Assembly: GCF_021869535.1 (NCBI RefSeq) | Contig: NW_026262668.1 | Coordinates: 137,069,635 to 137,133,634 of the forward strand | Direction: 5' to 3' | Length of the DNA stretch: 64,000 bases | DNA from: Mytilus californianus | Taxonomy: Eukaryota; Mollusca; Bivalvia; Mytilida; Mytilidae | In this document: in pieces, positions 11,344 through 22,427 of the stretch | Layout of the letters: the number at the start of each line of letters is the position of its first letter | How positions within the stretch are numbered: the stretch's first letter is position 1 | Notes under the pieces: model-generated | The model's input: the letters and a program-made list of their open reading frames with translations, nothing else | What the model was told of the DNA's origin: nothing | Database searches by the model: none | Made by a program: the position numbers and the translations under genes

Positions 11344-12311
11344 AAACAAGAGTGCACACGATGAAATATATCGCCTGCTTTACTCTATGTTGAAAGTCTT
11401 TAACATAAGAGTTTTATTAGCTCACCGGGCCCAAAGGGCCCCATGTGAGCTTATGCCATCACTTGGCGTCCGTCGTCTGTCGTCGTCGTCAACTACTTCA
11501 AGAATCTTCTCTGAAACTTCCGGGCCAAATACCTTCAAACTTTAACTGAATGTTCCTTAGGGTATCTAGTTTATAAATTGTATCCGAAGTTTTGATCCAT
11601 CAACAAACATGGCCGTCATGGCTAAAAATAGAACATAGGGGTCAAATGCAGTTTTTGGCTTATATCTCAAAAACTAAAGCATTTAGAAAGCAAATCTGAC
11701 AGGGGTAAAATTGTTCAATATGTCAAGATATATCAACCCTGAAATTTTCAGACGAACCGAACAACCCATTGTTGGGTTGCTGCCACTAAATTGGTAATTT
11801 TAAGGAAATTTTGCAGTTTTTGGTTATCATCTTGAATATTATTGAAGATAAAGATAAACTGTAAACAGCAAAAATGTTCAGCAAAGTATGATCTACAAAT
11901 AAGTCAACATGATCAAAGTCAGTCGATCAAAGTAGTCAATTGACCCCTTGAGGAGTTATTGCCCTTAAAACTTTTTTTTTTACATTTTTTGTGAAATTAT
12001 AATTACTTTTTCAAAAATCTTCTCCTCTGAAACTACTTGGCCAATTACTAAAAACTTTAATTTAGGTTTAGATCTACCTGTCAAGTAATCTTCAGACCAA
12101 TAGGACAACTTATTGTTGGATTACTGTCCAGAAATAGTTATTTTTTAGGAAATTTTACAGTTTTGGGTTATGTATTATCTATAATGTTATTATAGACAGA
12201 GAGAAAGTGTAAATGACAAAATTGTTCAGCAAATTAAGATCTACAAATAAGTCAAATGACTGAAACTGAAATTACAGGTGAGCGATATCAGGCTCTCATG
12301 AGCCTCTTGTT
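11344..12311 (+). mobile_element. GCTCACCGGGCCC-family element, plus-strand copy
   Basis: The segment is bounded by AACAAGAG and its complement CTCTTGTT. It contains TTAGCTCACCGGGCCCAAAG, an ACTTGGCGTCCGTCGTC stretch, two diverged internal units (markers GTTGGGTTGCTGCC near 11773 and the related GTTGGATTACTGTCC near 12115), and the terminal string GGTGAGCGATATCAGGCTCT. A minus-strand relative lies at 61300-62305. The first 70 bp (GAGTGCACACG..) also heads the different element at 34412, so this may be a composite. No ORF. Confidence 0.65.
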
Positions 12312-12604
12312 ACAAGTCAGTATCGCATCAACCAGGAGGCTAAAATTATTTCATAAATTCTATAAAATGAAATTCAGACGGACATTTGAATATATACAAT
12401 ATGTTGATAAGCATTTTTGTTTGTTTCTAAACGTTTTGTTATGTTTTGTTTACGTTGTGTGTAGTCCCTGTGTAAGCTAAGTGGTTGTGTAATTGTATTT
12501 ACATCAACAATATTTAGTAAACAGACCAACATTCATTAATCCTCTGGGTGCAGTATAATGTATATGTCTTTACGTTAAACACGTTTTCATAATTTTGAAA
12601 ATTC

Positions 12605-12830
12605 AGAATGGTAAAGAATAGAGCATGGAAACGGGTAACGTGTAAAAGGGACAACAACCCGACTGAAGAGCAGAAAACAACCCAAGGCCACCAATGGGTC
12701 TTCAACTCAGCAAGAAATTCCCCCACCCGGAGGCTGGCTTCCAAATTGAAAGGAGCAAAGACTGGAGTCCAGAACATGAACCAGCATGCAAGAATGAAGC
12801 AAGTAAAAGGATAAAACTGTACGGCGTAAG
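12605..12830 (-). mobile_element. 3' tail relic of a retroelement
   Basis: Read on the minus strand, this translates to a stretch containing LKTHWWP and GLLSL. The 3' part of the retroelement at 21428-22427 contains the same motifs (RVRDFLAALKTHWWP, then AGLLSL). The underlying nucleotide similarity includes GAAGACCCATTGGTGGCC on that strand. It is a truncated copy of the same family's 3' end and not an independent gene, although the frame stays open for about 110 codons. Confidence 0.6.
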
Positions 12831-12831
12831 A

Positions 12832-13839
12832 CGCCAAGCATTTCACTTGTATGAAGAAACAAAAAGCTATTATCTTATGAATTTATATCATTTTGAACTT
12901 CCTCTGGACATAGGTAAATCCCGTTATTGTTTCGGTATTCTGCGTGTAAATAAACTAGTCACAGGAATCTATAATTAGTATTTATCTGTGTGTTACTTGC
13001 AAAACATTTGTGATAGATCATCTTCACCTCGTTAGATTCCTTGGTATGCACATGTTTTAATTAATGATCTTGGTAGCCTCTTTTCGTCACAGGAACAAAC
13101 AATAATTTTGGTGGGATCAATGATTCCTGATTTATTGATAAGTTTTATCGGTATTCGTCATCTAAACAGACTATTTTTGCAGGACCATTATTTAACAACT
13201 CTTATTCGGTATCGGGTCCATAAACCCACGATAGATTTCTCAGTTAGGCACCGACCATTCATCTTTTATGGGGGCATGAGGTATTTTTAAGATACATGGT
13301 GTTCCTAACAAGGAGTTTGGTAGTAAGACAATTCAAATCCTTCGTTATTAATGTCCTGAAAAAAATTATTTGTTTAAGAAGTGTTGTTTCTATTGAAAAT
13401 TAATATCTAAACACCTTATGAAGATTAACCAATGTAAATCAATGAAATAAGATAACTGTACCTTGTATACCAGAAAATATTTTCCATTTTTAATTATGAA
13501 TACAAATATGAATCACACCAATGAAATGGAAACAAACGAAGAGTGATTTAATATTATCTAAGTAACATATGGTCAAAAATCAATGTATCTAAAAAAGTGA
13601 TGGAAATGTAAAGGTTAATGGTATTTTAGTTATGTAGTTATCACATCTGTTACACACCAGCGTGTAATAATCTACAAAATATGGATAATCACTGTTGTAT
13701 AATTCAGGGAGCTGTCATTCTCACTATTCACTTGTTTAAACATTGGTATTACCATTATCACGTGATAGATAATTGATGCTTATGGGTACTTTGATAAAAG
13801 TATAAAGGAATTCAATGTAGACAAGCACTTTCTATGCTT
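12832..13839. other. unassigned intergenic sequence
   Basis: AT-rich sequence with short open frames only; no domain, RNA or repeat boundary is recognised. Confidence 0.45.
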
Positions 13840-13990
13840 ATATATATAATTCGTCTAAATAACCCAACAATGTTAGATCTGTTCATCCTTGGCCGGGATT
13901 CGAACTCATGCTACTGAGATATCGTAGCACCAAATCGCCGTGCACTATGCCTGACGCGCTAGACCATTCGACCACCTAGGCTCGACAAAA
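13840..13990 (-). mobile_element. tRNA-derived SINE
   Basis: On the minus strand the segment begins GAGCCTAGGTGGTCGAATGG, which contains an A-box-like GTGGTCGAATGGTCTAG, and about 60 bases later has the B-box-like GAGTTCGAATCCCGG. This spacing is that of a tRNA with a long variable arm. The expected acceptor stem does not close, so it is a SINE head and not a tRNA gene. The tail continues into AT-rich sequence towards 13835. Confidence 0.7.
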
Positions 13991-15548
13991 ATCAAGCTTT
14001 CAATGGCCGGGTGTTACCTTTCCTCGTAACACAGTACATGATATATAAGGCATGAATATATATATATATGTACTATATAAACAAATTAACAACAGTTAAT
14101 ACCCTGAACAATAACTACAATCATAAAATTCTGACTGTTTATCAAATTAATACTTTTAAATTAGTTCAAAGATTTTAATCCATGTAACAGTGTAATGTGA
14201 TAAATATATGTTTAATAAATAAAAATATAACTTGAATAAATATGTTCTTTGTGTATTTTCAACAACATGCTTGTATTATAAATTTTGTTAGTCAACATGT
14301 ACTTAACGGCTCATAATATACAGACAAATCTGATATACAAAAAAAGACAAAAGATAGACAAGCAAAAGCTGTATGTTGTACTAATGACGTAAGCATAAAA
14401 ATAGTAACAAACGAAAATACGGACTTCAAAAAATTTGAGCTTACCTCGCAATAGGTGCAAAGGTCTTTTGAATAGTACTACGTGGATAGATTTACATGTT
14501 CAGGATTATGAAAATATACCTGTATAACAAATAAACAAATTGAAATTCATATTTAACTACTGATCCACAAAATTCATGTTTTACTGTACTGATCCACGAA
14601 ATTCATGTTTTACTGTACTGATCCACCTGTACACAATTTGTATTCATAAATGAAAAAAAAATCGTTTCCTCCTAATATTTACTCTGTTTAAAATACCTAA
14701 ACCATTCATACCGGAACACTCGAATTCTCACACATCGTACTATATATCTTTTTATAGCATTCATCTCGCGATCTTTAGTCCAAGGTAAAACAATTTTATA
14801 CTTGGACAATTAGCGTGTAATTATCAGTAATAGAGGAAATTTAATGTGAACTGTAAATAAGAATAACTTTAGATTATCACAATTTGTCCATCACAATAAC
14901 AAAACCGTAGACAACAATAAAGAACAAAAGAAATATAGCAACAAACCATAATAACCAATACAAACAAAGTAAGTGTGCGTAAGATGTTAAAATTCTTCTC
15001 AACAAAGTAAGTGTGCGTAAGATGTTAAAATTCTTCTCAATAAAGGTATCTCCCACCAAAATAGCACAGAATATCTAGACTACTAAAGGAACGAACCGCA
15101 AATTTTCTGGAAACGTGTAGTTAAAACTTCAAGGGTTATATTATACAGGTTGCCCTAGCATTGAAGTTTCATCTCAAGTACATGCAGGTATAAACTTTCT
15201 TCACGTTTATTTGCAAATGCATTTTGTATGCATTTTTAAATACGACATTCAAAGATGTATCTAATTGTGGATGAAATTGCAGTGAATACGTAAATCAAAA
15301 AGAAAAGCAACCAATGAAATCTGATCAACTTGAATGAAACATATCGAACTTGAAAATTCTCCAAAACAGATACATAAAGATGTAAATGTAGATAGAGATA
15401 TGATTATTAAAGAAAATGGTGATTTCGATCATTGTTAATGTTGAAAATAATTATTCAAATTTCATTAAAAATAGCCTATTGGCTTGAATGAATGACTTAC
15501 AGTTGAACGTGTTGAAATGACACTCAAGTTTGTCAAACGCAAGTTGTT
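13991..15548. repeat. intergenic sequence with two small tandem duplications
   Basis: A 29-bp unit ACTGATCCAC(A/G)AAATTCATG.. is repeated about 2.3 times at 14561-14632. A 39-bp unit containing AAGTAAGTGTGCGTAAGATG occurs twice at about 14962-15040. A short (TA)n run lies at 14051-14070. Nothing else can be assigned. Confidence 0.6.
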
Positions 15549-15715
15549 TCAATATAAAGACTGGTACCAAGTGGTTTCATTTGCGCTTCATCGTTTATCT
15601 TCCGTTATAGACACGCAAACAAAGAAACCACTTGGCACATGTCAACGAAACCACGTGGGATCAGCTATGTATATCAAAACCATTTGGCACCAGTCACCAG
15701 TCTTTATATTGAAAT
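15549..15715. repeat. imperfect inverted repeat (foldback)
   Basis: TTTCAATATAAAGACTGGTA at 15549 is mirrored by a complementary string ending CAGTCTTTATATTGAAA at 15712. CCAAGTGGTTTC and its complement GAAACCACTTGG occur between them. The segment could form a cruciform with arms of 30-40 bp and may be a small foldback MITE. The 78-codon frame across it is not considered coding. Confidence 0.65.
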
Positions 15716-16585
15716 GGCTTGGCACACTGTTGAATGGTCAATGTGACCCCTGACCTGATCGATCTTTTCAGAGACATAACAGAGTACTACAATGGTCTGG
15801 TGATGGAAGAATGGTCATCTAACATTATAATACTCCCTGATGATCGTCAATTCAATCATGACAGTAACCGATACGATTTGTATTAGTTTTTTAAGTGTCA
15901 GTTCAGCATAAGAAACACATTTATGCACGACGCACTCGACTATAAAACGCGACCATATTGTAATAATAATATCAACAAGTCCGGTAGTATATGAAGTAGG
16001 TGCTCGCTCGCACCAGACAACTTACAAGGCTTCACCTAGATTATACACGTTTTGGATTTAAGAAGAATAATTTGAAGTACAGCTATTTAGGAATTCATGT
16101 TTTAAATCTGATCTTTTATAGAGATTGTATGTAATATTGTTGATAGCGATGTCATTTGTGATGCAATTTAATGTAATGGCACTTATTAAGTTGTAGTTAA
16201 TACATATAGAACATAATAAGGAGACGTGTTTACATTTTGATTGAGTTCTAAATGTTACAAAAAATATAAAATATACTACTGAGTCATGGAAAATAAAATA
16301 AATACATGTACAATGACTAGTATAATAAATGCGGATTCGTTTTATGATTAAAACATGTATTTAATGTTTTATGTTTGAGATAAATATGCTTGAACATTTT
16401 TTAGTTTCAGTTGTGTTGTATGTCTTTTATGTATGTTTACAGAGTTTTTGGCTGCTGGATTCCAACTATTGTCAAATTAACCAATTATGTCTGTTTGGGT
16501 TGCTCACCCAATTTTGTCAATATAACGGAACTATAATAAACAACTGTAATACAAGTGGAAGATTTAGCTAGCTATAAAACCATGT
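15716..16585. other. unassigned intergenic sequence
   Basis: AT-rich; no supported feature. Confidence 0.45.
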
Positions 16586-16815
16586 TTAACCCACCATTTT
16601 CTTCGGAAAATGCCCGTTTCAAGTCAGGAATATGACATTTGTTTTCCACTCGTTCCGTCGGTTGATAACGTTTGATTTTGTCAGTTTTTACGGACGTCCC
16701 CTTTTTAAATTTACCTTGGGGGTTTGGTATTTTTGTTATACTTTTTTTTTGCATGGCAATTTACATCGATCTTTTAGTTATGATGCCCTCTTGTCGAATC
16801 ATTTAAAGTTTAAAA
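16586..16815 (+). mobile_element. dispersed mussel repeat fragment
   Basis: The stretch from CTAGCTATAAAACCATG through CAAGTCAGGAATATGACATTT to ACGGACGTCCCC resembles a repeat tail I associate with mussel and oyster genomes (inference). Frames on both strands are open for 60-70 codons but have no domain. Confidence 0.4.
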
Positions 16816-17589
16816 AAAAGTACGGTAGCAAAAATACACATATATACTAACCTTAAACATAGATGGCAACATATCCTGTTTCCTGTTATCAATAATACCA
16901 AACGGAACTGGTCGCTAAATAGTGATCACTACTTACTTGTGTCATTGTTGTCTGTTTTATGATAGAAATCCGTTAATATGTAAAGAAAATAAACTTTCGT
17001 GACGTAACAAGATATAAATTTAGAAAATGTTCATTCATGTGAAAATGGACTGATTCAAAGTCCTCTATTTATGTTCTTTACTCATGCATAAAGAAATTTA
17101 AATTTTCATAAAATACTGTAGTTGAAGAAATGTAATATATTTTTGATAGTTTAACACATTTGATGGAAATGAAATGGATATTGAAAATATGAAACAAAAA
17201 TGAAGAGTGTAAAAAAGAGTGTAAAAACGGTACTCAACATATACTACCATATATATTTAAATGTAACAAAATTAAACATGTCAGATATTCAAATACACCC
17301 TTACAATATGAAAACAACGTTATTTATAAGGAATAAAGGCTTTGGTTGAAATAAACTCTGAAAAACAAGGTGTTACTTATATTATTTAAAAGTCCTCAAT
17401 TAAAAACCAGAGAATATGAAAAGATATAAACATACAGTTGAAAATTAGAAACCCACATTAATTAACTATATTGCGTAACAGTAGCTGCACCATGCACTGT
17501 GCAAGTTTTTAATATGGGTTTTACTTTTTTTGTGTTTTGTGTTTTGTTTTATATTTTTGTGTTTTTGTTTTATTTTTTTGTGTTTTTGT

Positions 17590-17605
<16 letters not shown>
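16816..17605. other. unassigned intergenic sequence
   Basis: AT-rich sequence ending in a (TTTTTGTG)-type T/G tract at about 17523-17605. No gene seen. Confidence 0.45.
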
Positions 17606-17626
<21 letters not shown>

Positions 17627-17628
17627 GG
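17606..17628 (+). repeat. G homopolymer of about 23 bases
   Basis: An uninterrupted G-run follows a T-rich tract. It could fold as a quadruplex. Its exact length is the least reliable part of any assembly. Confidence 0.8.
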
Positions 17629-17949
17629 AGGGTACTTTACACGTGTTGAATTATACAACACCATATATCAAAACATACAGGCAGGTTATCTCAAAGGTCG
17701 GCTTCAAATAATGCGGGGAAATGAATAACATGGCCTAGTAAAAACGGAAAATAACGGATAATATTGCCAAAGACAGGATCAAAGTGAAACTTCTGCCGTA
17801 CAAAATGCAGAAAATAATTATGTTCAAAATCAAAATAAATTTGCGTAAAGTAAATAAGTAGGTCTAGCAAGAGGTTGAAATGGATGTTCCGACTGCAAAA
17901 AAATAATCTCCCAACTCCCCCTCCCCTCGGAAAATAATTGGACGTCGCT

Positions 17950-18040
17950 TACGAATTATATAGATATAAGAAGATGTGGTATGAGTGCCAATGAGACAAC
18001 TCTCCATCCAAGTCAAAATTTATAAAAGTAAACCATTATA
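17950..18040 (-). mobile_element. end fragment of the GATGTGGTATGA family
   Basis: AAGAAGATGTGGTATGAGTG followed by CCAATGAGACAACTCTCC is the conserved end of the dispersed family seen more fully at 31928-32405 (plus) and 57055-57660 (minus). Only this end is present here. Shorter remnants occur near 44315, 56860 and 60000. Confidence 0.65.
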
Positions 18041-19093
18041 GTCTAGATTACCAAAGGGTGGGGTTTTCAGAGGAGACGGATGTTGGTGTGGTCTGATGTA
18101 CTTTCTAATATCTTCGGTAATTCCGAAGTTTCTGTATAAAATATAGCAACTGATATAATTTGTCAAACGATATGAATTCTTATCAGCAAGTTATATCTAT
18201 TTTGAGCTAGCTGGCAGTGCATGCGAATGAACCCATTTATAAAACATTGTCCTCTTCTATATAGGTAAAGCACTTAATCTTTTATATTAGTATAGTAAAT
18301 GATAGAAAAGTCAGAAAACTATTTACAAATTATACTGTACTAAAGGATGCACGATGTTTTATTTTCATTAAATGGGCTCACAAAGAGCATATTACAAGAC
18401 TAAGACATTATTTTAAACAACAACTAAAAACAATAATCAAGAATACATACAAAGAAAAAAACCCAGTTTGAACATGTTTGAACTAAACGCACATATAAAA
18501 CACATGTATATGTTCTAATATGAACGTTTTGTAATCTACTGATTGATATTAAAGAAGGGCAGGCTTGAGATCTAAAAAAACCTAGTTAAAACCAGTTTCA
18601 TATTCATGTGTGTGTCCCAATATGGAACATCGTCAAAAGTTGTCGTAAAGTTGTCGTTTGTCATATCTTATTGTGTTGTTATAGGAGTACGGGTTGTTAA
18701 TTAATGACCGTTCTTTGATTGTTTTCTGAATGCTTATTTACAGCTCATATAGGCTCTGTACGATCTAGAGATTGACAAATTATATAGACATCTGTCGTAG
18801 ACTATGCGTTGCCCTGTGGATGTCTTTGGGTAATTTGTGTCGTTCGGTTGCCGTCTCATTCCCGTTTACTCCACCAATCCTTTTATTCAAATGGAAATTT
18901 AATTAATAAGTTAAATACGAATAGGCTATTTGATATGTACAGATATGATATTTAGATATTCTCTTTCTTGTAATTTGAGTTTTAGTAATCAAACTATATC
19001 CCCCTTTTTTGCTAATCATCTCTACTGGTAAAGGGGAGGACACTCTTACCCATTTGTCATATAAAGTCGACATTTTACCAGTTCCCATACCTA
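18041..19093. other. unassigned intergenic sequence
   Basis: No gene seen. A repeat-like tail (GTTGCCCTGTGGATGTC .. CGTCTCATTCCCG) lies at about 18790-18870. Confidence 0.4.
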
Positions 19094-19109
19094 ACTTCTT
19101 TTCAAGGGA

Positions 19110-19360
19110 GCCTCGGTCGCCGAGTGGTCTAAGTAGTCCACTGTATCACTAGCCTGTCAACAATGAGGTTGTGAGTTCGAATTCCGCACGTAGCAGGTGC
19201 ACTCGACTCAAATCTTAATTGCCTAGGATTGTCAGTTCAGTTTTCCTACAGAAGGTCGGTGGTTCTCTCTTGGCACTCCGACTTCCCCATCATTAAAAAC
19301 TGACCGCCACGAAATAGCACAATAGTGCTGAAAGTAGCATTAAACACCAATCAATCAAAT
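19110..19360 (+). mobile_element. tRNA-derived SINE, full-length with TSD
   Basis: The head GCCTCGGTCGCCGAGTGGTC carries an A-box-like stretch, and GTGAGTTCGAATTCCGCACG carries the B-box. The long variable arm points to a Leu- or Ser-type tRNA ancestor. The body contains GTGCACTCGACTC and GAAGGTCGGTGGTTC; the tail is AAACACCAATCAATCAAAT. An imperfect 12-bp duplication flanks it (ACTTCTTTTCAA at 19094, ACTTTCTTTCAA at 19361). A second, minus-strand copy is at 43842-44266. Confidence 0.8.
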
Positions 19361-19372
19361 ACTTTCTTTCAA

Positions 19373-20940
19373 TTCAATTTATTCAAAAATTTACATGTCC
19401 TTTATTAATTGACAATGTTTATTTTAAGAATCAATATGATACTCCAATTCGCATACCAGTGTTTTCTAGTTTTTTTTAATTATAAGAAATCCCACCTTTT
19501 TATGGCCTGTATGGACATGTGAATGCCAGTGAAGTATCAGCTAATTGAATGGTAGCTGATACGCCATAGCAATTGTAGAAAGAAGCTGTAAGAATATCGT
19601 CACCGACGTAACAAGTTCACCAAAGATCTAGAAATGGGACAGAAGACGTAGAAAACGAAACTTGTAATTGTTTTGGAACAAATAAAATGAAAATGTTTTT
19701 CGTTATCTTTGCAATATTAATATATATATCACCTTTAACATTATGGTATGTCCATTGTATGTTTGCTGACTCTCATTAGACATAACTCATATTACATAGG
19801 ATTTTATAGATTCGCCATGAATTGTTATCTATGCTATATAGTATACCAATGCAAATGCGCATCTAGCAAAACCGTTTAACGTTATGTACATGGAGACCCA
19901 TGGGTTTCCACACGGCCAATTCAAGGGGTTTACCTGGAGTTTCCAGATCCAAAAAATCAGTGTCGTCATTGGAATTCCAATGCAAAACAAAGTTCTGTAT
20001 GTATGAACAATTTGTATTTGTAAAATATAACCGGTAACAACTGATTGCAACGTAAATTGCTAATGATGCACAAAAAGGCCATAACAGCTAGTTTCACCCA
20101 AAAGGCAACAGCGTGCAAAATACATAGTCATATAGTCGTCTCTTAAATAGGTTGTCTCAACAGGGACTTTATTTCTTGTTATTTGCAACTCTAATTTCCA
20201 TTTCTTTCTTTCTATCTATTACTCCAATCTATCTCTTCGGACACCTAATGATTGAAATATACCGATGTTCTATACAAAGAAACACAGGCACTTGTCACTG
20301 ATTTTTTTCTTACCTGCATACCTTTATATAGTAATTTTTCAGAGAAAAGTGTCTGTGCAAATGCAGACTTTAAATTTATTGGTTCATTGGAATATACCAT
20401 CTGCTAGAAGATTTTCAACTGTGTGATTTGTTCTTACTTGCTCATTTACTTATTACTTACTTTGTGCTACCGAAGGTGTGACATATATATGTTGAAATGT
20501 AAATGACCTCGGCTTTATTGACGAATACAAAACAATTTAAACACAAAATCATGAATTTATGCAGAACGCTGTAAAATTACAAAACATGTTTTATAGATTT
20601 TATTCACAATAACAAGCTACCCCCAACACAACATCATTGATTCCTTTAAACACGGAATATAACAATCAATTAATAAGTCATATGATATTCACAAAGCTAT
20701 ACAAATGTTTCTTCCTGACAAAATTAATGCAGCAAAAACATCGGCTTAAAATAACGTAATAAAATTAGGATTTAAAACGAATATCCGAATATTTTTAGAT
20801 GTCAAATATGGTACTTGACAACTGGAGCATAAAATCTAGGTCATGGTCAAATGACACAGTTTGTGATAAATCAAAGTTACATTTTTCGCAAGTCTATAAC
20901 AGGCCTAATCTGAAAATTTGAGGCTGAAAATAAGGAAAAT
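19373..20940. other. unassigned intergenic sequence
   Basis: Open frames under 75 codons with no recognisable domain. AT-rich; nothing supported. Confidence 0.45.
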
Positions 20941-20947
20941 ACACATC

Positions 20948-21427
20948 CACTGAGTCAGTGATTCCTGACAGCTACAACTATAACAACAACTGAGTGTGTG
21001 ATTCCTGACAGCTACAAATATAACAACCACTGAGTGTTTGATTCCTGACAGCTACAAATATAACAACTACTGAGTGTGTGATTCCTGACAGCTACAAATA
21101 TAACAACTACTGAGTGTTTGATTCCTGACAGCTACAAATATAACAACTACTGAGTGTGTGATTCATGACAGCTACAACTATAACAACCACTGAGTGTGTT
21201 ATTCCAGATAGCTACAAATATAACAACCATGCACTGAGTGTGTGATTACTGATAGCTACAAATGTAACAACCACTGAGTGTGTGATTCATGACAGCTACA
21301 ACTATAACAACTACTGAGTGTGTTATTCCAGATAGCTACAAATATAACAACCATGCACTGAGTGTGTGGTTCATTACAGCTACAACTATAACAACTACTG
21401 AGTGTGTTATTCCTGACAGCTACAACG
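20948..21427 (+). repeat. 40-bp minisatellite, about 12 units
   Basis: The unit is CTACAAATATAACAACTACT + GAGTGTGTGATTCCTGACAG, with variants (CAACTATAAC, CATGCACTGAG, ATTCCAGATAG). The last unit runs straight into reverse-transcriptase coding sequence at about 21428, so one edge of the array is an element junction. Confidence 0.9.
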
Positions 21428-21783
21428 TATTTGATTTTAACGAAAGAAATCTCTGTATTACTGAAAAATTATTACACCAGGGTTTTCGATATCACAAACT
21501 AGTCAAAAAATTTACTAAATTTTATCATTGATACAAGGACATCATTCGTAAATATAAATCAACATGCAGACATCTTATACGTACAGGTATTTCACATCCA
21601 ATCTTTTATGGTAATATTCTTTACAAAGCACAAAAATGTCGGTATTCACCTCAAAAGCTAACCAAACCTTTAAACAGACTTATTCGGAAGGGATATAGTT
21701 ACGATACTGTTGTCAAGTCATTAAGGATTGCATATTTTGGTATTAATATTGATTCCCTCATAGGGTCTTTGCATCGGAAATAA
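21428..21783 (+). pseudogene. reverse transcriptase C-terminal fragment
   Basis: In one frame the sequence reads VFDFNERNLCITEKLL, then GFRYHKLVKKFTKFY, an internal TGA, then HLIRTGISHPIFYGNILYKA and a further stretch to the terminal stop at about 21781. The motifs GFRYHKL, KF..FY and HP.FYG recur in the fragment at 53985-54227 and, in my recollection, in a reverse-transcriptase family common in bivalves that follows a YxDD polymerase domain. Only the region after the polymerase core is present, and one stop breaks it. The family (LINE-like or Penelope-like) is undecided. Confidence 0.65.
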
Positions 21784-22427
21784 ACACATTTATTCTAAAA
21801 CCAGTTGTTGGCATGATACGGGTTATGTTCTTCTCATATATGTTATGATGGTATGATACTAAACCCCTAACGGGAGGGATTGTACTTGATATTCATATGA
21901 TGAAGACATAATCTTTCAATCAGTTTAATTGAGGTCTGGAGCTGGCATGTCAGTAACTGCTAGTAGTCCTTTGTTAATTTATGTATTTTTGTCATTTTGC
22001 TTAATTTCTTTTGTTACCTATTCTGACATCGAACTCGGACTTCTTTTAAACCGAGTTTTACTGTTCGTATCGCTGTGTGTTTCTTTATTCTACATTGGCT
22101 AGAGGTATATATAGGGGGAGGGTTGAGATCTCACAAAACATGTTTAACCCCGCCGCATTTTTGCGCCTGTCCCAAGTCAGGAGCCTCTGGCCTTTGTTAG
22201 TCTTGTATGTTTTAAATTTTAGTTCATTTATATGTTTTGGAGTTTAGTATGACGTCCATTTTTACTGAACTAGTACACATTTTTATTAAGGAGCCAGCTG
22301 AGGACCACCTCCGGGTGCGGGATTTTCTCGCTGCGTTGAAGACCCATTGGTGGCCTTCGGCTGTTATCTGCTCTTTGGCCGGGTTGTTGTCTCTTTGACA
22401 TATTCCCCATTTCCATTCCCAATTTTA
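21428..22427 (+). mobile_element. 3' half of a retroelement, truncated
   Basis: This consists of a reverse-transcriptase C-terminal remnant (21428-21783), then about 640 bp of 3' sequence (CGGGAGGGATTGTACTTGAT, AACATGTTTAACCCCGCCG, CTGTCCCAAGTCAGGAGCCT, GAAGACCCATTGGTGGCC) ending CATTTCCATTCCCAATTTT. A minus-strand relic of its 3' end lies at 12605-12830 and a short one (CATTTCCATTCTCAATTTTA) at about 42435. The element is packed exactly between two minisatellites. Confidence 0.7.

Noticed and set aside
12514..12846. 110-codon minus-strand ORF with hydrophobic stretches
   Set aside because: It overlaps a retroelement 3' tail shared with 22250-22427; the LKTHWWP segment is repeat-derived.
13900..13985. 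Possible tRNA gene
   Set aside because: A- and B-box strings are present, but the acceptor stem does not pair and the sequence continues as a SINE. The same reasoning applies at 19110 and 44150-44266.
15517..15753. 78-codon plus-strand ORF
   Set aside because: It spans a foldback inverted repeat; no domain or codon bias.
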